A DNA stretch of 64,000 nt from contig NZ_CP041253.1 of NCBI RefSeq assembly GCF_006575665.1, forward strand, positions 4,687,001 to 4,751,000, written 5' to 3'. Each line of letters opens with the position of its first letter. Position 1 is the stretch's first letter. A program made the position numbers and the translations under genes. Below, piece by piece: positions 45,042 through 53,166 of this stretch. Below the pieces are notes generated by a model that searched no databases, had not been told where the DNA came from, and saw only the letters and a list, made by a program, of their open reading frames with translations. Source of the DNA: Echinicola soli. GTDB lineage: Bacteria; Bacteroidota; Bacteroidia; Cytophagales; Cyclobacteriaceae.

Positions 45042-47807
45042 ATGAGGAACAATCTACAGCAGTTACTTTTATGCACGGCCCTTACCCTGCTTTCCCTCCA
45101 GGCACATGGACAGGATGTGCAGAAGGAAACCATTTCGGGCTTATTCCCAGGTGTCCGCTTTTCCCAATTTGTCAACACTGTGGAAAACAAAACCCACTAC
45201 CGATTCTTCTATCAAGACGCTGATGTGGACACCTTGTCTGTAAACATCAGTGCCAAAGAAAATGAGTTAGAGGATGTCTTGGATCTGATTTTCGAAAAAA
45301 CTCCCCTTCATTACTCTATTGACGACCAACAGCGTGTTTTTATCCATCAAATGGAGCAATTCCACACCGCATTATCCAAAGATTTCTTTGACCCGGAACA
45401 GTCTGCCGATAGCCTTGCCCACACACAGGACGAACGCGACCTGGACAGGGCCTATACGGGCAATAAGCTTTGGATCATCGGGGAGGCTGATGGTCAGGAT
45501 AACCGGGATGTCGCCACACTCAGTGGGAGGATCTTCAGCCTAAAGAACGGTGAACCGATCATCGGCGCAGTGGTGTTCGAAAAACAACAATACACCAGGG
45601 CGGTAACAGATGAAAATGGACGTTTTAGCATCACCTTGCCAAAAGGAAGGCACACCCTCCACGTGCAGCATCTGGGACAGTATCAGGAGCAGCGTCAAGT
45701 GGAGCTATTGGGTGATGGAAGCTTGTTAATGCAAATCGACGAAAGCATCGTTTCGCTGGATGAAGTCATCGTAAGCTCTGACCGATTGTCCAATATCAAC
45801 CGTACAGAAATGGGCGTGGAAACGATGTCCATAGCGTCCATGAAAAGGCTCCCTTCCGTCATGGGTGAAGTGGATGTCATCAAGAGTATCCTCACCCTGC
45901 CTGGCGTAAAAACCGTCGGTGAATCCAGTGTAGGATTTAATGTCCGAGGTGGTGCTGCCGATCAAAACCTGATTTTACTGAATAATTCCACTATCTATAA
46001 TCCTTCCCACCTTTTTGGATTTTTCTCCTCCTTCAATGGTGATATGGTGGAAGAAATAGAACTGCACAAGGCCGGCATGCCCGCCCAGTATGGCGGCAGG
46101 TTATCATCTGTCCTGGACGTAAAAGGGAACTACGGTAACCGGGAAAAATTCCACGGAAAGGGAGGGATCGGACTGCTCACCAGCAGATTGACTTTTGATG
46201 GCCCAATTAGTGATAAAACCACCTTCTTGGTCAGTGGAAGGGCCACTTATAGCGACTGGCTCCTCAATCTGGTCAATGAGAAATCCGACCTCAATGCTGC
46301 CAGTGCTTCTTTCTATGACCTTAACCTTAACCTCAAACATTATTTTAATGATAAAAACGAACTGAGTTTTTCTTCCTACTGGAGCCAAGATGACTTTAAC
46401 TTTGTCGCAGACACCCTGTTCAACTACAGCAACCGCAATGCAAACCTCAACTGGAAGCATTATTATAATGATCGGCTTGAAAGTGAAATTATCGTGGGCA
46501 TCGATCAATATGAATTTGGTATCGAAGGATATGAAAATCCACTGAACGCCTATACTTTTGATTTTGACATAGTGCAATACAACTTCAAGGCGCATTTCAC
46601 TTATGAGCACAATGATCAGCATACCTTTCATTTTGGCATGGATAATATCTATTATGATATGAATCCAGGTGATATGGTCCCTTTGACCGACGAATCCATC
46701 ATAATACCAGAAACAGTAAATAGGGAAAAGGCGCTGGAGACGGCTTTTTATCTGGGAGACCGCTTTGAGATCAACGATAAGCTGACCGCAGACTATGGTG
46801 TACGATATGTGATCTATAATTTTCTGGGACCAAATCAACTCTACACCTATGCAGATGGACTGCCCAAAAGCGAAGCGACGATCACTGGAGAAGAGTTTTA
46901 TGAAAACAACGAAGTCATCTCTACCTATTCAGCTCCTGAAATAAGGGTGTCTGGGCGGTATATCATTGATAATTTCACTTCCATCAAGGCAGGATACCAT
47001 ACTACAAGGCAATACATTCACTTACTTTCAAATACCTCTTCAGCCACGCCTACAGATACATGGAAGTTAAGTGATCCCTATATCAGGCCCCAGCAAGGCA
47101 ATCAGTTTTCATTGGGCTTCTATAAGGACCTTCTTCTAAAAGATGACAAATTAGAAGCATCCGTGGAAGTGTATTACCGCGGACTCAAAAACCTCATTGA
47201 CTACAGAAGTGGTGCAGAATTGCTCCTGAACAATGACATCGAGCAAGATGTGCTCAATACCGACGGGCGAGCCTATGGTCTGGAGTTTCAGGTGAAAAAA
47301 TCCACGGGCAGGTTAAATGGATGGCTGAGTTATACCTTCTCCAGATCAGCGCTGCAAACCGCTGGTGATGAACCTGCTGAGAAAGTCAATGGAGGCAGTT
47401 GGTATCCTAGTAATTTTGACCAACCCCATGCTGTAATGCTCGCCATGAACTATGAACTTTCCAAACGTGCCAATGTCTCGTTAAACACCAATTACAGCAC
47501 AGGAAGGCCGATAACGCTTCCTGTCGCAAAATTCTACTATAATGGAGCGGAACAAGTTTACTTCTCCGACAGAAATGCCTACAGGATCCCAGATTATTTC
47601 AGAATTGACCTGTCCATGAACTTGGAAGGCAATCATAAAGTGGACAAACCTGCGCACGCCTCATGGTCACTTGGGGTGTACAACCTGCTCGGAAGAAGCA
47701 ACCCCTACTCGGTGTATTATACACCTGTCAATGGTAACCTCAGGGGCTACCAACTATCAATATACGCCCAGCCTATTCCGTACATTACCTATAATTTCAA
47801 ATTCTAA
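45042..47807 (+). CDS. TonB-dependent receptor with STN and carboxypeptidase-like domains
   Basis: The 921-residue outer-membrane receptor has a signal peptide (to AHGQD) and a secretin/TonB short N-terminal (STN) domain (about 30-105, YRFFYQDADVDTL), often used for signalling to an anti-sigma factor. A carboxypeptidase-regulatory-like domain (about 155-235, ATLSGRIFSLKNGEPIIGAV), a plug (SLDEVIVSSDRLSNINRTEMG, then SVGFNVRGGAADQNLILL) and a 22-strand-type barrel to the C-terminal ITYNFKF follow. No sigma/anti-sigma gene is next to it. Its partner is not SusD but DUF4249, a common alternative pairing in this phylum. The cargo is unknown. Confidence 0.93.
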   Translation: MRNNLQQLLLCTALTLLSLQAHGQDVQKETISGLFPGVRFSQFVNTVENKTHYRFFYQDADVDTLSVNISAKENELEDVLDLIFEKTPLHYSIDDQQRVFIHQMEQFHTALSKDFFDPEQSADSLAHTQDERDLDRAYTGNKLWIIGEADGQDNRDVATLSGRIFSLKNGEPIIGAVVFEKQQYTRAVTDENGRFSITLPKGRHTLHVQHLGQYQEQRQVELLGDGSLLMQIDESIVSLDEVIVSSDRLSNINRTEMGVETMSIASMKRLPSVMGEVDVIKSILTLPGVKTVGESSVGFNVRGGAADQNLILLNNSTIYNPSHLFGFFSSFNGDMVEEIELHKAGMPAQYGGRLSSVLDVKGNYGNREKFHGKGGIGLLTSRLTFDGPISDKTTFLVSGRATYSDWLLNLVNEKSDLNAASASFYDLNLNLKHYFNDKNELSFSSYWSQDDFNFVADTLFNYSNRNANLNWKHYYNDRLESEIIVGIDQYEFGIEGYENPLNAYTFDFDIVQYNFKAHFTYEHNDQHTFHFGMDNIYYDMNPGDMVPLTDESIIIPETVNREKALETAFYLGDRFEINDKLTADYGVRYVIYNFLGPNQLYTYADGLPKSEATITGEEFYENNEVISTYSAPEIRVSGRYIIDNFTSIKAGYHTTRQYIHLLSNTSSATPTDTWKLSDPYIRPQQGNQFSLGFYKDLLLKDDKLEASVEVYYRGLKNLIDYRSGAELLLNNDIEQDVLNTDGRAYGLEFQVKKSTGRLNGWLSYTFSRSALQTAGDEPAEKVNGGSWYPSNFDQPHAVMLAMNYELSKRANVSLNTNYSTGRPITLPVAKFYYNGAEQVYFSDRNAYRIPDYFRIDLSMNLEGNHKVDKPAHASWSLGVYNLLGRSNPYSVYYTPVNGNLRGYQLSIYAQPIPYITYNFKF

Positions 47808-47813
47808 TTGGAC

Positions 47814-48986
47814 ATGAAGATAAACCAACTCCTCTATTCGCTCATCATCTCCTCGTTACTGCTGAACAGTTGTCGTGAGCCCTATGATCCCGAGATCAAC
47901 CAAGAAGACCTGGGTATTTTAGTAGTGGAAGGGCATATCGAAACTGGAGGTGAGGCCACCGTGATCAAACTCAGCACGACAGGGTCATTAAATGATGTTC
48001 TGACCTCATATATCCCTGTCTCCAATGCCCAAGTATTTATCGAAAGCCAATCTGGAGAGACTTTTCCACTCCCCAGTACTGAAGAAGGCATCTACAGCGA
48101 GGCGCATTCCCTCTCCAATGATCAACAGTACAGGCTGAACATTGAAGTGCCGGATCAAGGACTATACCAAAGCGATTGGCTGACACCGCTCATTAGTCCG
48201 GAGATTGAAGAAGTGGGGATCAAGCGAGCCGAAGATGAGCGGTCATCCGCAGAAGTATATATCTCCACACATGGTGATGATGAGGTTCGGTTTTTTGCAT
48301 GGGAATATGAAGAGACGTGGGTATTCAATCCTGAACTGATCACCTTTTTGAAATATGATCCAGCGCTGGACTCGATCGTTTACCGGGACAGCCCTGAAGA
48401 ACGGATCGATCGCTGCTGGCGTACCGAATATTCCAACACCATCAATATCGCCTCTTCAGCACAATACCAAGACGAATACATTTATGAAAAAGTACTCCAA
48501 AACGTCCCCTTTGGATCAGATAAATTCACCCGTAGGTATTCTATCAACGTACATCAACGGGCCATCTCCAAGGAAGCATTTACGTTTTATGAAATATTGG
48601 ACAAAAACACCAATGACATGGGAGATATCTTCAGTCCGCTGCCTTCTAACCTGAGCACAAACGTACATTTTCAGGGCAATGGTAATCACAAGGCCATCGG
48701 TATGGTCACGGCGGGTGCATCCACCTCCAGAAGGGTCTACTTTGACAGGTCGGACATTGGCTATTGGATCGTTTCTAATCCTTTTTATGCAGGCTGTGAA
48801 TTGAATAGCGACACTGTCTTTTTAGCAGAGGTGACCGCAATATTTTCGAGTGGCAGGACTGTACCAATCACTTCTGTAGAAGGAATGGGCTCCGGAGGCA
48901 TCATTGGCTATCGTAGCGGAAGTAGAAGATGTGCTGACTGCACCCTTAGGGGCACTAATATTCAACCTGACTTTTGGGAAAATTAA
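47814..48986 (+). CDS. DUF4249 lipoprotein
   Basis: The 390-residue lipoprotein (ATG 47814; TTG at 47808 is less likely) has a signal ending at Cys (LLLNSCREPYDPEI) and the typical start of DUF4249, LGILVVEGHIETGGEATVIK. Family segments PVSNAQVFIESQSGETFPLP and YRLNIEVPDQGLYQSDWLTP follow, with a cysteine pair near the end (RRCADCTLRGTN). DUF4249 proteins are encoded next to TonB receptors and are thought to be their surface lipoprotein partners, analogous to SusD. The gene starts 6 bp after the receptor stop. Confidence 0.9.
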   Translation: MKINQLLYSLIISSLLLNSCREPYDPEINQEDLGILVVEGHIETGGEATVIKLSTTGSLNDVLTSYIPVSNAQVFIESQSGETFPLPSTEEGIYSEAHSLSNDQQYRLNIEVPDQGLYQSDWLTPLISPEIEEVGIKRAEDERSSAEVYISTHGDDEVRFFAWEYEETWVFNPELITFLKYDPALDSIVYRDSPEERIDRCWRTEYSNTINIASSAQYQDEYIYEKVLQNVPFGSDKFTRRYSINVHQRAISKEAFTFYEILDKNTNDMGDIFSPLPSNLSTNVHFQGNGNHKAIGMVTAGASTSRRVYFDRSDIGYWIVSNPFYAGCELNSDTVFLAEVTAIFSSGRTVPITSVEGMGSGGIIGYRSGSRRCADCTLRGTNIQPDFWEN

Positions 48987-48990
48987 TTTG

Positions 48991-50634
48991 ATGATGAGAT
49001 TATTTTTACTGTTTTTATTCGGAATATTGGGATCCAACTTGCTAGCGCAACAAACCCAGCAAGTCCCCTTACTGCCAAAAGAGATCGTCTACGTTCACAG
49101 TGGTCAAGCGATAGCTGTGGCTGGAGAACGGTTGCCGCTGTCCATCAGCATTACCATGGACCAAGCACCTACCAAGTCGAATTTTGCGTATGCGGATTTG
49201 ATCAGCCGATCGGGAAAACGCTTTGGTGGTGCTGTAATTCCACTGGAAAATGGCAAAGCGGATGCCTATCTGACCGTGCCTGAGAATACACCTTCAGACC
49301 ATTACCTTCTAAGGGTTTATTCACGCTATGCCGCATCCCTAAATGATGCTGCCCAGTACCATCAAGAACTGATTACTGTGATCAACCCGGCAGTTTCTCC
49401 CTCACCAAAAAGTCCAGGAAAATCACTTGATGGTAATGGGGACTCCAACACCTCGTCCAATACCATTGCCATTCAACCTGAAAGTACACAACTCACACTT
49501 GGAGAGCAGTCAAGCCTGACATTGTCCGCCAGTCCAAACAGCCAAGTATCCATTTCCATCAGCAGAAAAAATCCTTTCCTTGATGGCCAACGAATTATCC
49601 AAACATCCCCTGCAATAGACAAAGAAGCCAATACTGCCGACCTTTTACCGGAACTGCGCGGCCACATCATAAAAGGTAGGCTGACAGAAAAAAAAGCTGA
49701 TACTACCAAGCTATACTTCCTTTCTGCCCACGGTGACCAATCAGCCCTGTATCTGGGAACGGCAAATAAACAGGGGGAAATCTTTTTTGACCTGGGAGCC
49801 CTGAAACACTACGAATTTCTGCTGCTCCAATCGGATGTGGATTCAGTACCTTTTGGCCTGAACTTGGAACTGCCTTTTGCAGAAGCTCCTGCTGGGGAAA
49901 CATTGGATTTTCCGCAACTGGAAATAAGACCAGAACATAAAACACTATTGGACAATTTGGTATTAAGTGCCAGCACCACCACATACTTCTACAAGCCAAC
50001 ACAAAAAAGCCTGCAACCCATAGTCACCGGCTATGCTCCTGATCGTGGCTACAACCTGGATGATTATAACCGTTTTGAGGATTTGGCCACTACACTAAAA
50101 GAATATATGCCTACGGCATTGGTCCGAAAAAATAAAGGAAAATATTTCTTTAAGCTGACCAATATCCCTGAGCATTCGGTCTTTGACGGCAATCCACTGA
50201 TTCTCGTGGACGGGATGCCCGTCTTCGACAGTGACAAACTTGCCCAATTTAGCCCTGAAAACATCAAAAGGGCCGAAATCATCAATCGCCGCTTCTATAT
50301 CCTCAGCTATGGCTTTGATGGAATCCTGAGCTTCACCTCATACGACAATGATTTTGGGGAGTACCCCATTCCAGAACATGCACTTTACTTAGAATATCCA
50401 CAAATCCAACAGCCTGTAAACTGGCAATTCAATCCAGGCAAAAAGAGCGAACACTTTCCCGATTTCAGGTCCATATTACTATATCAAGAAAATGTTCAGT
50501 TGGACAATAATGGAAAAACAACCCTTCGGTTTTCTGCTTCCCAGATACCGGGAGTGTATGAAGTCAAGGTAAGCCAAATCACCCCAGATGGACGACAGGT
50601 CTGGGCAACGATGGAATTGGAAGTATCCGATTAA
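48991..50634 (+). CDS. Exported protein with C-terminal TonB-plug-like domain
   Basis: From ATG 48991 the protein has about 547 residues, with a signal peptide (RLFLLFLFGILGSNLLAQQ). The N-terminal half is beta-rich, similar in feel to macroglobulin-like MG domains (EIVYVHSGQAIAVAGERLPL, DAYLTVPENTPSDHYLLRVY). Around residues 420-460 GNPLILVDGMPVFDSDKLAQ followed by IKRAEIINRRFYILSYGFDG looks like a TonB receptor plug, yet there is no barrel after it. It begins 4 bp after the DUF4249 stop and ends the operon at a terminator. It may be part of a receptor complex or a decoy plug. The family name is unknown to me. Confidence 0.75.
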   Translation: MMRLFLLFLFGILGSNLLAQQTQQVPLLPKEIVYVHSGQAIAVAGERLPLSISITMDQAPTKSNFAYADLISRSGKRFGGAVIPLENGKADAYLTVPENTPSDHYLLRVYSRYAASLNDAAQYHQELITVINPAVSPSPKSPGKSLDGNGDSNTSSNTIAIQPESTQLTLGEQSSLTLSASPNSQVSISISRKNPFLDGQRIIQTSPAIDKEANTADLLPELRGHIIKGRLTEKKADTTKLYFLSAHGDQSALYLGTANKQGEIFFDLGALKHYEFLLLQSDVDSVPFGLNLELPFAEAPAGETLDFPQLEIRPEHKTLLDNLVLSASTTTYFYKPTQKSLQPIVTGYAPDRGYNLDDYNRFEDLATTLKEYMPTALVRKNKGKYFFKLTNIPEHSVFDGNPLILVDGMPVFDSDKLAQFSPENIKRAEIINRRFYILSYGFDGILSFTSYDNDFGEYPIPEHALYLEYPQIQQPVNWQFNPGKKSEHFPDFRSILLYQENVQLDNNGKTTLRFSASQIPGVYEVKVSQITPDGRQVWATMELEVSD

Positions 50635-50710
50635 GTAAACTGTAGTAAGCGGTATTGGGTATTTATCATTTAGTATGTGGTGGTATTATGTACGACGTAT
50701 GTTGAGTGAG

Positions 50711-50752
50711 GAAGTGGTGGGGTTTGGCTTAGTAGAAATCCCACCACTTTTT
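50711..50752 (+). terminator. Rho-independent terminator of the TonB-receptor operon
   Basis: A 10-bp stem AAGTGGTGGG / CCCACCACTT with an 18-nt loop runs into TTTTTT. It lies 76 bp after the last stop codon of the operon, between convergent genes. Confidence 0.8.
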
Positions 50753-50799
50753 TACTATCCACGAACAGTCCAGCCTTCAAACATTAAAACCTCCAACCT

Positions 50800-52548
50800 C
50801 TAATACCCTGCAGCCCAATCATCACCCCGTGGATCACCAGCTCCTTCCAGTTTGCCGTCTATGCCTACCAAAATAGCATCCACACGGCCGATGCTTCCCC
50901 TCTCTTTGATTTGGTGCCCCATTTTCTCAAGTGCTTTTTTGGTGAATGGATCCAGGGCATCCCTTTCAGGAAAGATAAAATTGGGCTTCCACTGGTGATG
51001 CACCCTTCCAGCGGTCACCGCATCGGTCATGTTCATCTGATGGTCCAGTACGTTCAAGACCACCTGATATACAGAAGTGATGATCGTGCTTCCACCGGGT
51101 GTTCCGACCACCATTTTAAGCTTTCCATCTTTTTCCACAATGGTAGGTGTCATGGCACTGAGCATCCGCTTTTCAGGTTGGATGGCATTGGCTTTACCTC
51201 CAAGCAGACCATAGACATTTGGGACGCCAGGCTTACTGCTGAAATCATCCATCTCATTGTTCATCAAAAAGCCCGCTCCGGAAACGAACACCTTGGATCC
51301 ATAACCTGAGTTGATGGTAGTAGTAACGGACACGGCATGGCCATTGGCATCTACGATTGAGTAATGGGTGGTCTCCTCGCTTTCCTTATGGTTTAGTTGC
51401 ATGGCAAGTACCTTTTCACTGTCCGTGGCTTTATTAGGATCAATTTGTCTTACACGCTTGGAAATGTATTCATCATCCAACAATTCCTCCTGGGGCACGT
51501 CCCAAAAATCAGCATCTCCCAAGTGCTTTGCCCGATCCGCATAGACCCTTCGCTCCATCTCGGTCATCAGATGAATGGTTTCAGGAGTATGAAAACCCAA
51601 TTCACCAATAGGAAAATGTTCGGACATTTTTAACAACTGCATCAAAGCAATGCCTCCACTGCTTGGTGGTCCCATGCTGTAAACCGTCGCTCCCCTGTAT
51701 TTTCCAGTGACTGGCTCACGCCACTTCGCTTCGTATTTGGCCATATCTTCCAGTTCGATGATGCCATTCCCGGCTTTCATCTCTGCCACCAGTAGTGCTG
51801 CTGTCTTACCTTTATAAAACCCATCGCGTCCTTCATCCTGAATGCGTTTGATGGTGGCTGCCAAGTCTTTTTGGACCAATAGGTCTCCTTCTTCCCATTT
51901 GCCATCCAACTTCACTAAGGGAATCACTGTACTGTCCCGGTTATGTTCGATGAATGTGTTACGGTACCGGTTGTAGTTATTGGCTTGCTTTGCAGTAACG
52001 GGAAAGCCACTTCGGGCAAGTTTATAGGCAGGTTGCAACAGTTTTTTTAGGGGCATCGTGCCATAGCGGGCATGGGCAGTGAGCATACCGTCCACCGAAC
52101 CGGGCACACCGGAAGCCATTGGCCCGGCCAGGCTCAAACCATCAATGATATCGCCATTTTCGTCTTGGTACATTTCTTCGTAAGCGGCCATCGGCGCTTT
52201 TTCACGAAAATCAAGTGAAACCACTTCCCCGTCCGGCTGGCGATACATCATAAATCCCCCGCCGCCCAGGTTCCCAGCAGCAGGATAGACCACGGCCAAT
52301 GCAAAATGCACGGCCACCATCGCGTCAATGGCATTTCCCCCTTGCTCCAACACCTCCACTCCTACTCTAGTGGCCTCTGGATGAGCAGATACCACCATGG
52401 CCTTGTCACCATGGACGGTTTTTCCTTCCTGGTAATCTTTTCTTCCGATTTTGGCACAGCTTGAAATATAGGCCACCACCAAAAATAAGCTGATCACTCT
52501 CAAGTAAATTCGTTTTTCAGCCAACTGCTGCAGTAATTTCAAGTTCAT
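50800..52548 (-). CDS. Gamma-glutamyltransferase
   Basis: This enzyme hydrolyses or transfers the gamma-glutamyl group of glutathione and related peptides, in the periplasm. The 582-residue precursor has a lipoprotein-like signal (FLVVAYISSCAKIG), the family start MVVSAHPEATRVGVEVLEQGGNA and the autocleavage site before the second Thr of ETTHYSIVD, whose Thr becomes the nucleophile. The small subunit has NEMDDFSSKPG and MVVGTPGGSTIITSVYQ, and the protein ends GDPRGDDWAAGY. Family length and all key parts are present. It is a single gene, convergent with the TonB operon. Confidence 0.95.
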   Translation of the reverse strand: MNLKLLQQLAEKRIYLRVISLFLVVAYISSCAKIGRKDYQEGKTVHGDKAMVVSAHPEATRVGVEVLEQGGNAIDAMVAVHFALAVVYPAAGNLGGGGFMMYRQPDGEVVSLDFREKAPMAAYEEMYQDENGDIIDGLSLAGPMASGVPGSVDGMLTAHARYGTMPLKKLLQPAYKLARSGFPVTAKQANNYNRYRNTFIEHNRDSTVIPLVKLDGKWEEGDLLVQKDLAATIKRIQDEGRDGFYKGKTAALLVAEMKAGNGIIELEDMAKYEAKWREPVTGKYRGATVYSMGPPSSGGIALMQLLKMSEHFPIGELGFHTPETIHLMTEMERRVYADRAKHLGDADFWDVPQEELLDDEYISKRVRQIDPNKATDSEKVLAMQLNHKESEETTHYSIVDANGHAVSVTTTINSGYGSKVFVSGAGFLMNNEMDDFSSKPGVPNVYGLLGGKANAIQPEKRMLSAMTPTIVEKDGKLKMVVGTPGGSTIITSVYQVVLNVLDHQMNMTDAVTAGRVHHQWKPNFIFPERDALDPFTKKALEKMGHQIKERGSIGRVDAILVGIDGKLEGAGDPRGDDWAAGY

Positions 52549-52800
52549 AAAGGGGACTTGGTTTTAGTTTATTTGTACGCCAATTACTATTATGTAAGCT
52601 AAGGCACGTCATACCTCCGTAATACCCACAAAATATCAGCAAAAAAAGCGGATATTTTGTTTCCATTGGTCAAAAAAATAGGGGAACCTTACACCATATA
52701 CTACCAAAACTTAAAAAATACTCCATTTTGGGTATTTTATAAGAAAACCAAAACCATTATTTTGAGGATGAATAAAAAGAAAAGATAAATCAATAACATA
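52549..52800. other. Intergenic region between ggt and the CRISPR locus
   Basis: AT-rich, no gene. It contains the ggt promoter and possibly the cas operon promoter on the plus strand. TATTTTG at 52758-52764 resembles a -7 box but lacks a TTTG at the right distance. Confidence 0.4.
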
Positions 52801-52872
52801 AAAAAAGGCGAGTTGCCCCGCCTTGAATGTTTTCACAACGGAATAATCCTTATTGTGAATTGCTTTCAGAAA
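52801..52872 (-). ncRNA. tracrRNA of the type II-C CRISPR system
   Basis: On the minus strand TCTGAAAGCAATTCACAA (52853-52870) is a perfect 18-nt anti-repeat to nucleotides 2-19 of the crRNA-strand repeat. It continues TAAGGATTATTCCGTTGTG, the kind of nexus seen in Bacteroidota tracrRNAs as I recall, then AAAACATT. It ends in the terminator hairpin AAGGCG-N8-CGCCTT (52805-52824) followed by TTTTTT. A promoter sits immediately upstream. Length is about 70 nt. TTCACAA in the anti-repeat can also pair within the RNA with TTGTGAA (52832-52838), so a self-paired form is possible. The exact 5' end is inferred. Confidence 0.85.
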
Positions 52873-52873
52873 G

Positions 52874-52904
52874 GCAAGATACAAATTGGACCATAATAAC
52901 CAAA
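52874..52904 (-). promoter_or_regulatory. tracrRNA promoter
   Basis: On the minus strand TTTG (52901-52904) is followed by exactly 19 bp and then TATCTTGC (52874-52881). This matches the Bacteroidota pattern TTTG-N19-TAnnTTTG closely and places the start just before the anti-repeat. It lies only 10 bp from the start codon of the divergent 83-codon ORF. Confidence 0.65.
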
Positions 52905-52913
52905 CTACTTCTC

Positions 52914-53165
52914 ATGAAAATTGATAGAAAAGAATTTTTAAAGGCATACGAAAATATTGTTTTGCCGAATTTGATGGATGCCGAAGCCAAATTAGAAAGG
53001 CGAGTCACGCATAACCAATCACTTTATAAAGTCAACGTTGGCATTTGGACAGACTTGGTTGTGAATCCCCCTACAGCAAGTGACCTTCCCCTAAGTGATC
53101 AGCCCGCTGATGATACAGATGACATTAATAGAAGAAGAACAATCTATGATATTAAAGTAAGATAG
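52914..53165 (+). CDS. Small protein of unknown function directly upstream of cas9
   Basis: The frame encodes 83 residues: MKIDRKEFLKAYENIVLPNL near the start, an acidic stretch DLPLSDQPADDTDDINRRR and the ending TIYDIKVR. No signal peptide, membrane segment or known motif is visible. The stop TAG (53163-53165) is 1 bp before the cas9 ATG, so the two are almost certainly co-transcribed and may be translationally coupled. Base composition is AT-rich like cas9. The frame continues upstream to 52827, but that part overlaps the tracrRNA gene, so ATG 52914 is chosen. It may be a cas9 accessory, regulator or toxin-antitoxin-like protein; I do not recognise it. Confidence 0.6.
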   Translation: MKIDRKEFLKAYENIVLPNLMDAEAKLERRVTHNQSLYKVNVGIWTDLVVNPPTASDLPLSDQPADDTDDINRRRTIYDIKVR

Positions 53166-53166
53166 G

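Noticed and set aside
52827..52913. Upstream extension of the small ORF before cas9
   Set aside because: It runs through the tracrRNA anti-repeat and promoter; ATG 52914 gives a more sensible protein.
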